A stretch of 25,792 nt of DNA from Baffinella frigidus (Eukaryota > Cryptophyceae > Cryptomonadales > Baffinellaceae). Each line of letters begins with the position of its first letter. Position 1 is the first letter of the stretch. The stretch covers positions 487,157 to 512,948 of the forward strand of contig MU646528.1 in the NCBI GenBank assembly GCA_026770585.1, read 5' to 3'. The position numbers were made by a program, and so were the translations under genes. The notes under the pieces were generated by a model. That model searched no databases. It had not been told where the DNA came from and saw only the letters and a list, made by a program, of their open reading frames with translations. Positions 22,101 through 25,626 of this stretch are shown here, in pieces.

Positions 22101-24139
22101 CGAAGGATTCCGCCGAAATTTACGGTGTGGTTAGGGGGAGTTGACTTGTTTGCGATTGCCTCCCCTCAGGTCTAGCGTAGTTGGGCCCGAGGGGACTTCT
22201 TGCACTGCTCCAGCGCGATCTCGTAGGTGCCCTGCTTGTTGTAGACGTTGGCGGTGGTGTTGTTGTAGTCCGGGGTGGAGTCCACTCGAGGCGGACCGTC
22301 TGGCTATTTAAAATCGTTGTTTAACATCTACAAGTGGGTGCGTAAAACTTCTTTTAGAGATTTTGCGCGGAAATTGGTCTCAGCAAGGTTAATGAGAACC
22401 CTCAATCCTAAACCGTAGCGCGTAAACACTCCTGCAGGCACTTTCCGGAAGTGGTGGCACTGATGGAGGACGACCAGGTACGACCCCTAAATCCTAATCC
22501 CTAAAACCCCAACCCTAAAACCCAAACCCTAAACCCTAATGCTTCCCTCACAGGAGTGCCCCGACTGGGATCCAGCGGACGGCGCACCCTTCGACCCGAG
22601 GGCCAACCCTGAGTTCCGTCTCACGATCGCGCGCGCATTGCTCCCGAGCGGCCAGGAGCTCCGCGCCCTGATCGACTCGGTTCACCCTAAACCCTGAAAC
22701 CTAGATCCTAAACCCTAAACCCTGAACCCTATACCCTGAACACTAAAGCCTAAAGCCTGAACCCTAACCCCTAACCCATACACCCTAAACCCTAGACCCT
22801 AAACCCTAAACCCTAAACCCTTCACCCCACAACCTACACCCTACACCCTACACCCTACACCCTACATCCTACACCCTAAAACCTACAACCTAAACCCAAA
22901 ACCCGCGCGCGAATTGCTCCCGAGCGGCAACGTGCTCCGCGTCTTGATCGAAACGGTCCACTCTGAACCCTGCTCTCTCAACCCTAAACTCTAAACACTA
23001 AACACTAAACACTAAACACTAAACACTAAACACTACACCCTGAACACTAAATCCTAAACCCTGAACCCTAAACCCTAAACCCTAAACCCTAAACCCTAAT
23101 CCCTATACCCTATACCCTAAAACCTAATCCCTAATCCCTAATTCCTGAACCCTAAACCACAAAGTTTTGATACCAACTCAACCTCTTCGATCAGAAGCCA
23201 CTCTCGTCTCAATCTTTTCCTTCCTGATGACTCTCAAGCCTAGAACAGAGTGATCCATACTCTCGTCTCAACAGGTGGGCGATTCGATTGGTCCCCTCTC
23301 CTACTCGAACTGAGCCTCTGTGAGGGTGCCCACATGGCCGCCGTGTTGGTATTAGTAAACGTCTCTCACGTATACCTCACAACCTGTTGGTGCTACTAAA
23401 GGTAGCAAACCTTTTGGTCCTTTACCAGCTTTTGTGAGAGACGTTTATACTAAAGGTCTCTCTCCTCCCAACAGGCGGGCGATTCGCTGCTTCCAGGCCG
23501 CGAGGAGGGCGGTTCAGGAGGTTCCGAGAAGCTCGCGGAGGGCGGTTCCGGAGGCGGTTCTGGAGGTCCGGGTTCCGGAGGTTCTCCGGAACGCCGCGAT
23601 GAGGTCAAGTTCAAGTTCAAGAGTCTCGACGCCCTGCACCAGTTCCTCGCAGGTCGCTTGCCATCAGTGGGTGAGGGATTTCAATCATGATGAGGAAGCA
23701 CGTCCAGGTGAAGCAGTTGGAAACTAACACCCTAACCCCTTACCCCTAGCCCCTAGCCCCGAAACCCGAAACCCTTACCCCTAAACCCTAAATCCTAAAC
23801 CCTAAATCCTAAACTTCAACCTCAAAACCCTAAACCCTAAACCCTAAACCCTAAACCCTAAACCCTAAACCTTAAACCCTAAACCCTAAACCCTAAACCC
23901 TAAAACCTAAACCTTCAACCCTACACCCTACACCCTACACCCCAAACCCTACACCCTAAACCCTACACCCTAAACCCTAAACCCTAAATCCTAAAACCCA
24001 AACCCTAAACCTTAAACCCTAAACCCTAAACCCTAAACCCTAACTCTGTCTTGCAGGGGGCGCGGCTGGGCAGGACTTCAAAGACGACCTCTGCGTCCAC
24101 TTGAAGACTCAACAGCGGAAACGGCAGAGGGAGCAGTGA
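6862..24139 (+). CDS. Split gene for a Tudor- and zinc-finger-containing SF2 helicase (whole span)
   Basis: Joined exons (nt): 6862-7134, 7207-7357, 7581-7753, 8253-8666, 8824-8925, 9065-9130, 9974-10033, [10140-10160 optional], 10503-10568, 10997-11149, 11400-11556, [12943-12965 tentative], 13124-13204, 13971-14162, 14825-14902, 15098-15208, 15498-15574, 16324-16471, 16754-16855, ~17257-17332, 17535-17622, 17851-~17948, ~18475-18551, 18881-18934, 19619-19648, 20292-20332, 20615-20705, 21469-21552, 21825-21874, 22438-22477, 22554-22679, 23475-23652, 24057-24139. Phases match at all other junctions. Seen in the translation: Walker A ~137-144, Tudor-like ~254-294, DEAD 347-350, TATP 401-404, Cys/His finger 417-453, motif V ~865-872, motif VI ~905-910. 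An in-frame TAG directly precedes the ATG and a TGA closes the last exon. SF2 proteins use ATP hydrolysis to move on or unwind nucleic acid; substrate and partners here are unknown. Expression is inferred from conserved motifs and phase agreement, not seen. Two junctions are unresolved, so the order is firm but the exact protein is not. Confidence 0.85.
7207..7357 (+). CDS. Helicase gene exon 2 (first half of Walker A)
   Basis: Acceptor caccag|GTG, donor TGCG|gtaggc. Encodes VLKYIYQALQ... and ends VENVLVGECQC plus one base. The final GECQC is the start of a P-loop whose Gly-Lys-Ser is supplied by exon 3. It leaves in phase 1. Confidence 0.85.
7376..7478. repeat. Telomere-like array in intron 2
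   Basis: Starts about 18 nt after the donor; CCCTAAA, CCCCAAA and CCATGAA variants. Confidence 0.9.
7581..7753 (+). CDS. Helicase gene exon 3 (completes Walker A; motif Ia)
   Basis: Acceptor gcggcag|GC; joining to the exon 2 base gives G-K-S, completing GxxxxGKS, the ATP phosphate-binding loop. A nearer upstream AG (7557) would put the exon out of phase, so 7580 is chosen. The hydrophobic run FFVLGCLPIVLVRSVGG after the loop fits helicase motif Ia. Ends ALLRARDP|gtgcgt in phase 0. Confidence 0.85.
7809..7975. repeat. CCA microsatellite and telomere-like array in intron 3
   Basis: About 11 ACC/CCA triplets (7812-7843), then CCCTAAA and CCCGAAA heptamers. Confidence 0.9.
8058..8128 (+). pseudogene. 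Diverged copy of exon 1 3' region within intron 3
   Basis: Matches exon 1 (~7038-7117) over CCTGAGCACCCG(C/G)AGGACA, GACTCTCGAG and CACGGCGCTCAC, with a small deletion at the CTCTG repeat. It has no acceptor and is followed by a CCCCTCTTGAGAGGGG palindrome. Confidence 0.8.
8253..8666 (+). CDS. Helicase gene exon 4 (Tudor-like insertion)
   Basis: The longest exon, 138 codons. It begins EGWTQVFIDKFKILN and continues to THRGTALVQLNNPSHLRKL, as expected for the first RecA lobe. Then follows RWFPAKLIARKGASWEVRY and GTGETETLDVSAIQLV, a Tudor-like pattern: aromatic W, x-A-K strand, W-x-V-R-Y strand, acidic turn, final hydrophobic strand. The end, VFEVIRQEVGLKQ|gtgcgc, is phase 0 and joins to the DEAD-box exon. 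Tudor folds usually bind methylated Lys/Arg; whether a full aromatic cage exists cannot be judged here. Read-through would stop at TAG 8691-8693. Confidence 0.85.
8824..8925 (+). CDS. Helicase gene exon 5 (Walker B / DEAD box)
   Basis: Acceptor cccgcag|TCC, donor AAG|gtacgc, 34 codons in phase 0. SKARVVFIVDEADLVLGN is a textbook motif II: a hydrophobic strand ending in D-E-A-D, which binds Mg2+ and activates water for ATP hydrolysis. The rest (DRKSNVSARLHFHDK) is polar. Confidence 0.9.
9065..9130 (+). CDS. Helicase gene exon 6
   Basis: Acceptor cccgcag|GTT, donor CAC|gtgacc, 22 codons in phase 0. Encodes VDSEAAMEDTEY... ending GLREH. It links the DEAD strand to motif III and has no motif of its own. 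Confidence 0.75.
9150..9972. repeat. Large telomere-like array in intron 6
   Basis: About 800 nt of CCCTAAA with homogenised blocks of CCATAAA (9420-9470) and CCCCAAA (9880-9910). It runs up to the motif III exon. Confidence 0.95.
9974..10033 (+). CDS. Helicase gene exon 7 (motif III)
   Basis: Acceptor aacccag|GTG, donor CAG|gttcac, 20 codons in phase 0. VYGAVSITATPAALFICTW carries the (S/T)AT-type motif III, here T-A-T-P, which couples ATP hydrolysis to strand movement in SF2 enzymes. The exon is isolated between a large CCCTAAA array upstream and a TTTAGGG-oriented array downstream. Confidence 0.85.
10034..10136. repeat. Telomere-like array, TTTAGGG orientation
   Basis: GGGTTTAGGGTGGGTTTAAG-type units start right at the donor of the motif III exon; opposite orientation to the arrays on both sides. 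Confidence 0.85.
10140..10160 (+). CDS. Possible 21-nt microexon
   Basis: ctacag|AATGGGCGTTCG...CCAAC|gtacgg would encode NGRSTAN in phase 0 and keep the frame whether included or skipped. The only support is the AG/GT flanks and the break it makes in the TTTAGGG array. Confidence 0.25.
10290..10496. repeat. Telomere-like array
   Basis: CCCTAAA units ending 7 nt before the zinc-finger exon. Confidence 0.9.
10503..10568 (+). CDS. Helicase gene exon (first half of zinc finger, GC donor)
   Basis: Acceptor gatgcag|GAA; 22 codons with cysteines in C-x2-C-x12-C spacing (ECTACNKSMDSG...ARCRE). There is no GT donor, but GAG|gcacaa is a GC-AG donor in phase 0. Joining to the exon at 10997 puts the fourth Cys at C-x2-C, completing the finger. 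Confidence 0.8.
10571..10835. repeat. Telomere-like array in a GC-AG intron
   Basis: Starts 3-4 nt after the GC donor; includes CGCTAAA and CCCCAAA variants. Confidence 0.9.
10997..11149 (+). CDS. Helicase gene exon (second half of zinc finger, acidic tail)
   Basis: Acceptor tggcag|TGC, donor GAG|gtacat, 51 codons. CKKFFHDACGTFASCPGC finishes the pattern C-x2-C-x12-C-x2-C-x4-H-x2-C-x5-C-x2-C, a C4HC3 cross-brace as in RING/PHD-like fingers. The short C6-C7 loop resembles compact RING-like variants more than a canonical PHD. It is followed by PRKRGSPGGG and an acidic stretch (ETESDDDSGMVDDSE). Confidence 0.85.
11400..11556 (+). CDS. Helicase gene exon
   Basis: Acceptor ctttgcag|GTT, donor GGAG|gtagca, phase 0 in and phase 1 out. 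It encodes a Gly-rich start, then ALKQELAEYRKFKPHVVFTD and RPDNYVAYPAEHWDSG. It lies between the zinc finger and the second helicase lobe. No motif is recognised. Confidence 0.8.
11567..12174. repeat. Large telomere-like array
   Basis: About 600 nt, starting about 10 nt after the donor at 11557; blocks of CCCCAAA (~11868-11900) and CCATAAA (12132-12173). Confidence 0.95.
12175..12942. other. Intron remainder without heptamers
   Basis: A+T-richer unique-looking sequence with a few TTTGGG pieces near 12517. No gene or RNA supported. Confidence 0.5.
12943..12965 (+). CDS. Tentative 23-nt microexon
   Basis: gtgcag|CTCAATTCGG...CTCAAG|gtccta would supply the phase 1 to phase 0 change needed between the exons at 11400 and 13124, encoding (A)QFGLELK. 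Other sites in the 1.5-kb intron could do the same. Confidence 0.35.
12981..13345. repeat. Family B foldback repeats around an exon
   Basis: 12981-13085 and, inverted, 13226-13345 share sequence with 16973-17165 (GGTCACG...CCCG, CGGGCGGGCTTGGTCACG and its complement, CACTCGAGGCCAGAAA). The 81-nt exon 13124-13204 lies between them. Confidence 0.65.
13124..13204 (+). CDS. Helicase gene exon
   Basis: Acceptor gtcctgcag|AAC, donor GAG|gttcgg, 27 codons. NNGQTIIRRVVDPRKDKCTR followed by KFKFYRE is basic and could contact nucleic acid. A family B foldback repeat begins about 20 nt past the donor. Confidence 0.75.
13505..13587. repeat. Hairpin
   Basis: CAGCAGATGTAATTGC and its exact complement (13572-13587) with a ~51-nt loop. 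Confidence 0.85.
13727..13970. mobile_element. Family C element before an exon
   Basis: 34-nt inverted arms (GTAGGACCAAATCGCCTTTT... at 13727-13760 and 13814-13847), then ATGGCGGCCGTGTTGGTATT and AATAAAGGGTCTTTCG up to the acceptor. The same module occurs near 23335; its complement lies at 14583-14605. Confidence 0.7.
13971..14162 (+). CDS. Helicase gene exon
   Basis: Acceptor tcgccag|GTA, donor GAC|gtgagc, 64 codons. Encodes VWLDYEKEGGGSEEQAELDW, a charged helix, then WAGFFMCTTASGGG and a basic end (KPPRLKKKTD). A family C mobile-like sequence ends at the acceptor, so the 3' splice site is probably partly element-derived. Confidence 0.85.
14181..14276. repeat. Telomere-like array, TTTAGGG/TTGAGGG orientation
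   Basis: TTTAGGG followed by TTGGGGG, TTGAGGG and TTGAGTG heptamer blocks, starting 19 nt after a donor. Confidence 0.9.
14354..14519. mobile_element. Foldback element, family A copy 2
   Basis: Same ends (CACACAGCGGACTACAGAGG...CCCGCTGTGTG) and CCCTACGGTACGCAAC inside. Lies in the intron between exons 13971 and 14825. The middle differs from the other copies. Confidence 0.8.
14825..14902 (+). CDS. Helicase gene exon
   Basis: Acceptor ccgcag|GAG, donor GAG|gtaacc, 26 codons: EEEEVGLAVRIKAAVDARF and QSYKGGE. The following intron (14903-15097) is 195 nt with no in-frame stop, so retention would add 65 residues without ending the frame. Confidence 0.8.
15098..15208 (+). CDS. Helicase gene exon (start of second RecA lobe, GC donor)
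   Basis: Acceptor ccgcag|AAA, 37 codons: KGAWGTDGVALKTILKDI, then SPYRHALIISDNTK. The RHALIISDNTK strand fits motif IV at the start of the C-terminal helicase lobe. No GT is available; the donor is AAG|gcactg, a GC donor in phase 0. Confidence 0.85.
15363..15430. repeat. Purine tract in an intron
   Basis: Almost pure G/A run with many GGG blocks on the plus strand, able in principle to form G-quadruplex. Confidence 0.8.
15498..15574 (+). CDS. Helicase gene exon
   Basis: Acceptor cgacag|ATG, donor CTG|gttgaa in phase 2. MTAQQGVLAKAILDIFYHS, then PLAIVI, continues the second lobe (helix, then strand). Telomere-like repeats begin 4 nt after the donor. Confidence 0.85.
15579..15935. repeat. Telomere-like array in intron after 15574
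   Basis: Heptamers begin 4 nt after the GT donor and fill about 350 nt. Confidence 0.95.
16043..16070. repeat. Perfect 28-bp palindrome
   Basis: GTTTTGTTTTTGTC joined directly to its exact complement (centre GTCGAC). A related A-rich copy lies just upstream (16021-16039). Confidence 0.9.
16151..16309. mobile_element. Foldback element, family A copy 3, next to a 3' splice site
   Basis: CACACAGCGGACTTCGAAGG...CTTCGTAGCCCGCTGTGTG, about 159 nt, with the shared core GGTTCCTACGGATAAGGTAA. It ends 14 nt before the acceptor of the exon at 16324. Confidence 0.85.
16324..16471 (+). CDS. Helicase gene exon
   Basis: Acceptor aaattag|GTT, donor GAG|gtgggc. The first base completes a Trp codon with the previous exon's TG. 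Encodes FQFPYKSMCENDLGKF, KDWWVLPRNNKAIEVRF and TEELDTKSLQATNE. The acceptor lies 14 nt from the end of a foldback element (16151-16309). Confidence 0.85.
16754..16855 (+). CDS. Helicase gene exon
   Basis: Acceptor ggttccag|GGC, donor CAG|gtaagg (the strongest consensus donor in the gene), 34 codons: GMGTRAVKEVGRVLSAEDI, then SGNNISCQWNTNDEQ. Leaves in phase 0; the next exon needs phase 2, so a small exon of 3n+2 nt is probably missing between 16856 and 17256. Confidence 0.85.
16973..17165. repeat. Family B foldback repeat with 18-bp palindrome
   Basis: CCCGCGGATATCCGCGGG (17067-17084) is a perfect palindrome. The remainder is a diverged copy of 12981-13345. Confidence 0.75.
17257..17332 (+). 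CDS. Helicase gene exon (5' edge uncertain)
   Basis: QALVDYSSPTYHNQSPANVL, then NLTRW|gtgcgt in phase 0. The 3' end is firm because the next exon continues in frame. The 5' edge (gacag|G) requires one residue split with an unidentified upstream microexon. The other two frames contradict the next exon. Confidence 0.65.
17336..17402. repeat. CTT/TTC-rich tract
   Basis: Pyrimidine microsatellite just inside the intron after TGG|gtgcg. Similar tracts at 17965-18030 and 18067-18100. Confidence 0.9.
17484..17531. repeat. Telomere-like array ending at an acceptor
   Basis: CCCCAAA units lead directly into ccccacag and the exon at 17535. Confidence 0.9.
17535..17622 (+). CDS. Helicase gene exon (strand before motif V, GC donor)
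   Basis: Acceptor ccccacag|GAT, directly after a run of CCCCAAA heptamers. DPFLEIKGVTIGVLYEALKP, then LCNRVVVVT. The donor is ACAG|gcagat, a GC donor in phase 1; the shared Gly begins motif V. Confidence 0.85.
17680..17846. repeat. Telomere-like array with CCCTACA block
   Basis: About eight near-perfect ACACCCT units (17734-17795) within CCCTAAA; the array ends in acgcag, the acceptor for the motif V exon. Confidence 0.9.
17851..17948 (+). CDS. Helicase gene exon (motif V; 3' edge uncertain)
   Basis: Acceptor aacgcag|GC. Encodes GQIGGRGVAYHDLKHERVLT, then DMYTGQDVPEFVR. The GGRGV core matches SF2 motif V. Three donors are possible: 17949 (phase 0, used here), a GC at 17947, and 17963 (phase 2). 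The last leads to a stop in the next exon. The CTT-rich tract starts just downstream. Confidence 0.8.
18219..18246. repeat. Hairpin
   Basis: GAGCATCCCT / AGGGATGCTC with an 8-nt loop, just after a ctttcag acceptor-like site. Confidence 0.8.
18475..18551 (+). CDS. Helicase gene exon (motif VI; 5' edge uncertain)
   Basis: Encodes EYLTQLLGRLNTIETLSQNG and ends QEIPQ|gtgcat. Q-L-L-G-R is motif VI, whose Arg acts as the arginine finger. The acceptor is ctcag (exon from 18475, needs phase 1) or gtgag (exon from 18480, needs phase 0). Confidence 0.8.
18778..18832. repeat. Family D fragment, inverted
   Basis: GAGAGCTCCCGACATAGGCG matches the complement of units at 2758-3000. Confidence 0.65.
18881..18934 (+). 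CDS. Helicase gene exon
   Basis: Acceptor gcgacag|ATC, donor CAG|gtctct, 18 codons: ITLWGSEALHDVHNRYLQ. IPQ-ITLW follows motif VI directly. A heptamer array starts 8 nt after the donor and runs for about 580 nt. Confidence 0.85.
18943..19525. repeat. Telomere-like array
   Basis: About 580 nt, beginning 8 nt after the donor of exon 18881-18934. Confidence 0.95.
19548..19578 (+). pseudogene. Diverged copy of exon 18881-18934 end
   Basis: Encodes MHDVYNCYLQ against LHDVHNRYLQ in the exon. Several differences are third-position. No GT donor follows. Confidence 0.6.
19619..19648 (+). CDS. Helicase gene exon (30 nt)
   Basis: gagcag|GAG...CAG|gtacgc encodes ETRRMCINVQ in phase 0. Short, but both splice signals are good and the segment interrupts the heptamer array. 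Confidence 0.6.
19668..20105. repeat. Telomere-like array
   Basis: CCCTAAA, CCCTGAA and CCCTCAA units, starting about 20 nt after the donor at 19649. Confidence 0.95.
20292..20332 (+). CDS. Helicase gene exon
   Basis: Acceptor atcgcag|AAA, donor AACAA|gtacaa in phase 2: KEGSYEKGLKTLN. The next exon completes the split Asn codon. Confidence 0.75.
20335..20603. repeat. Telomere-like array
   Basis: Starts at the donor gtacaaacc; includes CCCTAAC-type six- and seven-base variants; ends about 11 nt before the acceptor. Confidence 0.95.
20615..20705 (+). CDS. Helicase gene exon
   Basis: Acceptor tctgcag|CTG, donor AAAG|gtacct. After the split Asn it reads WATGSGADSYLRMCNPAF, then SKPSNGRNPGRK. 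Phase agrees on both sides. No recognised motif. Confidence 0.8.
21228..21402. mobile_element. Foldback element, family A copy 4
   Basis: CACACAGCGGACTACAAAGG start, a degraded CCCGTTGTGTTGTG end, and shared core GGTTCCTACGGATACGGTAA. It lies in the intron before the exon at 21469. Confidence 0.8.
21469..21552 (+). CDS. Helicase gene exon
   Basis: Acceptor tatcag|GGG, donor CTG|gtgaac, 28 codons in phase 0: GEQEMRSGKVEQVSIAAKR, then VLPISNSIL. The region is probably helical. Confidence 0.75.
21570..21800. repeat. Telomere-like array, degenerate
   Basis: CCCTAAT, CACTAAA and CCCTGAA variants in the intron before the exon at 21825. Confidence 0.9.
21825..21874 (+). CDS. Helicase gene exon
   Basis: Acceptor atccag|GAG, donor GAGAG|gttgga, phase 2: EGEAALVPLHAQVMAE plus a split Arg. 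The next exon restores the frame. Confidence 0.75.
22053..22161. repeat. Foldback element
   Basis: GGTCAATCACAAGTCAACTC pairs with GAGTTGACTTGTTTGCGATT; an inner stem, AATCCTTC/GAAGGATT, lies at the centre. Confidence 0.8.
22172..22290 (-). pseudogene. Antisense TPR-repeat fragment inside an intron
   Basis: Read on the minus strand, the segment encodes DYNNTTANVYNKQGTYEIAL, then EQCKKSPRAQLR and TAG. N-x-Y-x2-Q-G-x-Y-x2-A-L is the signature of the kinesin-light-chain-like tetratricopeptide repeat. Only about one repeat is present, it lacks a start and lies opposite to the host gene, so it is probably a captured fragment. A foldback (22053-22161) abuts its 3' end. Confidence 0.6.
22438..22477 (+). 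CDS. Helicase gene exon
   Basis: Acceptor cctgcag|GCA, donor CAG|gtacga: (R)HFPEVVALMEDDQ. Both neighbours join in phase. Confidence 0.8.
22478..22553. repeat. 76-nt intron made almost wholly of heptamers
   Basis: gtacga, then CCCTAAA-type units, then gcttccctcacag. Both flanking exons join in phase. Confidence 0.9.
22554..22679 (+). CDS. Helicase gene exon
   Basis: Acceptor ctcacag|GAG, donor TCG|gttcac, 42 codons: ECPDWDPADGAPFDPRANPE, then IARALLPSGQELRALIDS. Its last ~50 nt plus the donor are echoed in diverged form at 22903-22967 in the next intron. Confidence 0.85.
22682..22902. repeat. Telomere-like array with CCCTACA block
   Basis: Begins 3 nt after the donor; homogenised CCCTACA at about 22833-22875. 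Confidence 0.95.
22903..22967 (+). pseudogene. Diverged copy of the preceding exon's 3' end and donor
   Basis: GCGCGCGAATTGCTCCCGAG... parallels 22630-22685 over about 55 nt, keeps the frame (ARELLPSGNVLRVLIET) and ends at a matching G|GTCCAC. There is no AG acceptor in front, so it is unlikely to be spliced. Confidence 0.8.
22975..23160. repeat. Telomere-like array with CACTAAA block
   Basis: About seven CACTAAA units (22994-23035) within CCCTAAA. Confidence 0.95.
23275..23474. mobile_element. Family C insertion duplicating a splice acceptor
   Basis: CAACAGGTGGGCGATTCG (23272-23289) recurs as CAACAGGCGGGCGATTCG (23469-23486) at the true exon start. Between them lie ATGGCCGCCGTGTTGGTATT, GAGAGACGTTTATACTAAAG and its inverted partner. 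Confidence 0.8.
23475..23652 (+). CDS. Helicase gene exon (Gly/Ser linker)
   Basis: Acceptor cccaacag|GCG, donor GCAG|gtcgct, phase 1 out. It begins AGDSLLPGREEGGSGGSEK, followed by a Gly/Ser-rich linker, then RRDEVKFKFKSLDALHQFLA. The linker uses GGTTCN and GGAGGN repeats and probably grew by slippage. The acceptor and first exon bases are duplicated 200 nt upstream around a foldback insertion. Confidence 0.9.
23725..24046. repeat. Telomere-like array in last intron
   Basis: About 320 nt of CCCTAAA with a CCCTACA block near 23925-23970. Confidence 0.95.
24057..24139 (+). CDS. Helicase gene terminal exon
   Basis: Acceptor cttgcag|GGG, phase 1 in; encodes GAAGQDFKDDLCVHLKTQQ, then RKRQREQ and TGA. 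The basic tail could serve as a nuclear localisation signal (inference). No AATAAA is evident close downstream. Confidence 0.9.
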
Positions 24140-24165
24140 CAACCGACGTCGGCGGGTGCAGGGGC

Positions 24166-24540
24166 ACCTCGCTCATAAGAAATCGCCCCACCCTAGGGAC
24201 CCAACAGTAGGCCTATGCCTAGGGCCCTATGGTGTTCCTAGGGGGGGGCAGTTTCTTTGAGCGAGGTACCCCTGTGGATAGAGCGAAGGGCGTCGGTTTG
24301 TCTCGTACAGTGTGTTTCCCTCCCCCCAGACCCCCCCCGCAAGAAGGTTGGGGGGTAGAGGGCCAGGGCGTTTCTCGAGGCAGTACTATCAACTACCGCA
24401 ATGGGTACCCCTGTACAGGGGTACCTTGTTCATTGGCCCTAGGACCACCATAGGGCCCCATGCATCGGCCTACGGTGGTCCTAGAGCCTATGGTACGCTC
24501 GAGAAAGCTCCTAGGACCCTACGGTAGGAGACATTTTCTG
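24166..24540. repeat. Family H foldback cluster
   Basis: Multiple inverted pieces: CTCGCTCATAAGAAATCGCC with GCAGTTTCTTTGAGCGAGGT; GGGTACCCCTGTACAGGGGTACC palindrome (about 24400-24423); CCTACGGTGGTCCTAG with CTAGGACCACCATAGGG. Confidence 0.75.
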
Positions 24541-24597
24541 AAGCGTACCCTTGTACGCTTGAGCTCAAATTTCATCGGCCCGTTTTGCGTCGTCACG

Positions 24598-24646
24598 CCC
24601 CCCCCCACCCTCGGGGGGGGGGGGGGGGGGGGGAGGGGGGGGGGGC
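24598..24646. repeat. Long C/G homopolymer tract
   Basis: A C-run followed by about 18 G, one A, then about 11 G; assembly length is likely unreliable. Confidence 0.9.
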
Positions 24647-24760
24647 GCAAGGAACCCCCTCCTTGAGGGGGCCTTGGCTCCTAAGAGCAGGCTGAGCCAT
24701 CACCTCTTGAAAAGGGCTTCCAGAAGGGGGGGCTGCTTCCACTTGTCGGGGACGCCAATT

Positions 24761-24790
24761 CTTCTCAAACCAGTAAGCTGGTTTGAGAAG
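24761..24790. repeat. Perfect 13-bp hairpin
   Basis: CTTCTCAAACCAG-TAAG-CTGGTTTGAGAAG. No T-tract follows, so it is not called a terminator. Confidence 0.9.
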
Positions 24791-25621
24791 CATCGTTGAG
24801 GAACGCTGGGGGGGGGTAGCGGGAAGGAGACGGGTATGTGGTGGGGTGGGGGGATGAGGGGGGGCTGTTGAGCCCTTGGCAGGTGATGAAGCGATCTTGG
24901 AGCCTTTAGGTCCTTTCGGTTCTTTTAACTCCCACCATAGGCGGACACTGGAACTGGTTCTGTAGGAAAGCCCTGGGGTGCGGCGGCGCAGGAGGGCTCA
25001 ACAGCACCTAGCGTCAGAGCAGGTTTCGGGGAGAGGGTTCGAACACCAGCAGAGGGAAGACTCGCCGAGGCGTCCTTTCGTCCCAGCTGAAAGCTAGCCT
25101 CCTATTCATGGTGGCCGCGTCGGAATCAGTGAATACATACAGTGATGGTACCCCACGGCGAGGAGGGGTTGTCGGTTGACAGGTTGTTCCGAACGGAGCA
25201 GTGAATTTTCATGGGCTGCTGGCGAGTACATGTACTGTAGGGTCCTAAGGGGGTGCGCCTCCTTATGATCCAGGCAGCCCTGTACCTTTGGACCCTAGGG
25301 CGTGCGTCCTTATGCGCAAGTAACCTCTGTAAAGCAACTCGATTGCTACTTTACAAAAACCAGTCGCTGAGCGCGCCAGGTGCCACAGGTACTCGCCCGC
25401 GAACCCGCCGATCCCTAGGAGCTTACAGTAGGCCTTTCACTTGCCCTTGTGCAGTGTAGCCTCCGTTGGGGGGGGTCAATGTTGGTATTGCTACGGTTCA
25501 TGGTTCAGGGTTCAGATTGAGAGTCTTTCTTTTCCACCTTTCCACTGCACGAAAGTTGACTTGCTGAGGTGGTGGTGATCCGATGAAAAGCGTCATGTCG
25601 CTCCATCCAGAAGTGGAATGG
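24791..25621. other. No supported gene; repeat fragments
   Basis: An inverted family D fragment (24900-24980, TTTAGGTCCTTTCGGTTCTT), a family C fragment (25109-25135) and family H pieces (25225-25325). Nothing else recognisable. Confidence 0.6.
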
Positions 25622-25626
25622 ATTTA

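Noticed and set aside
24761-24790. Transcription terminator
   Set aside because: A perfect hairpin but 620 nt past the stop, without a T-tract, and eukaryotic genes do not use this signal.
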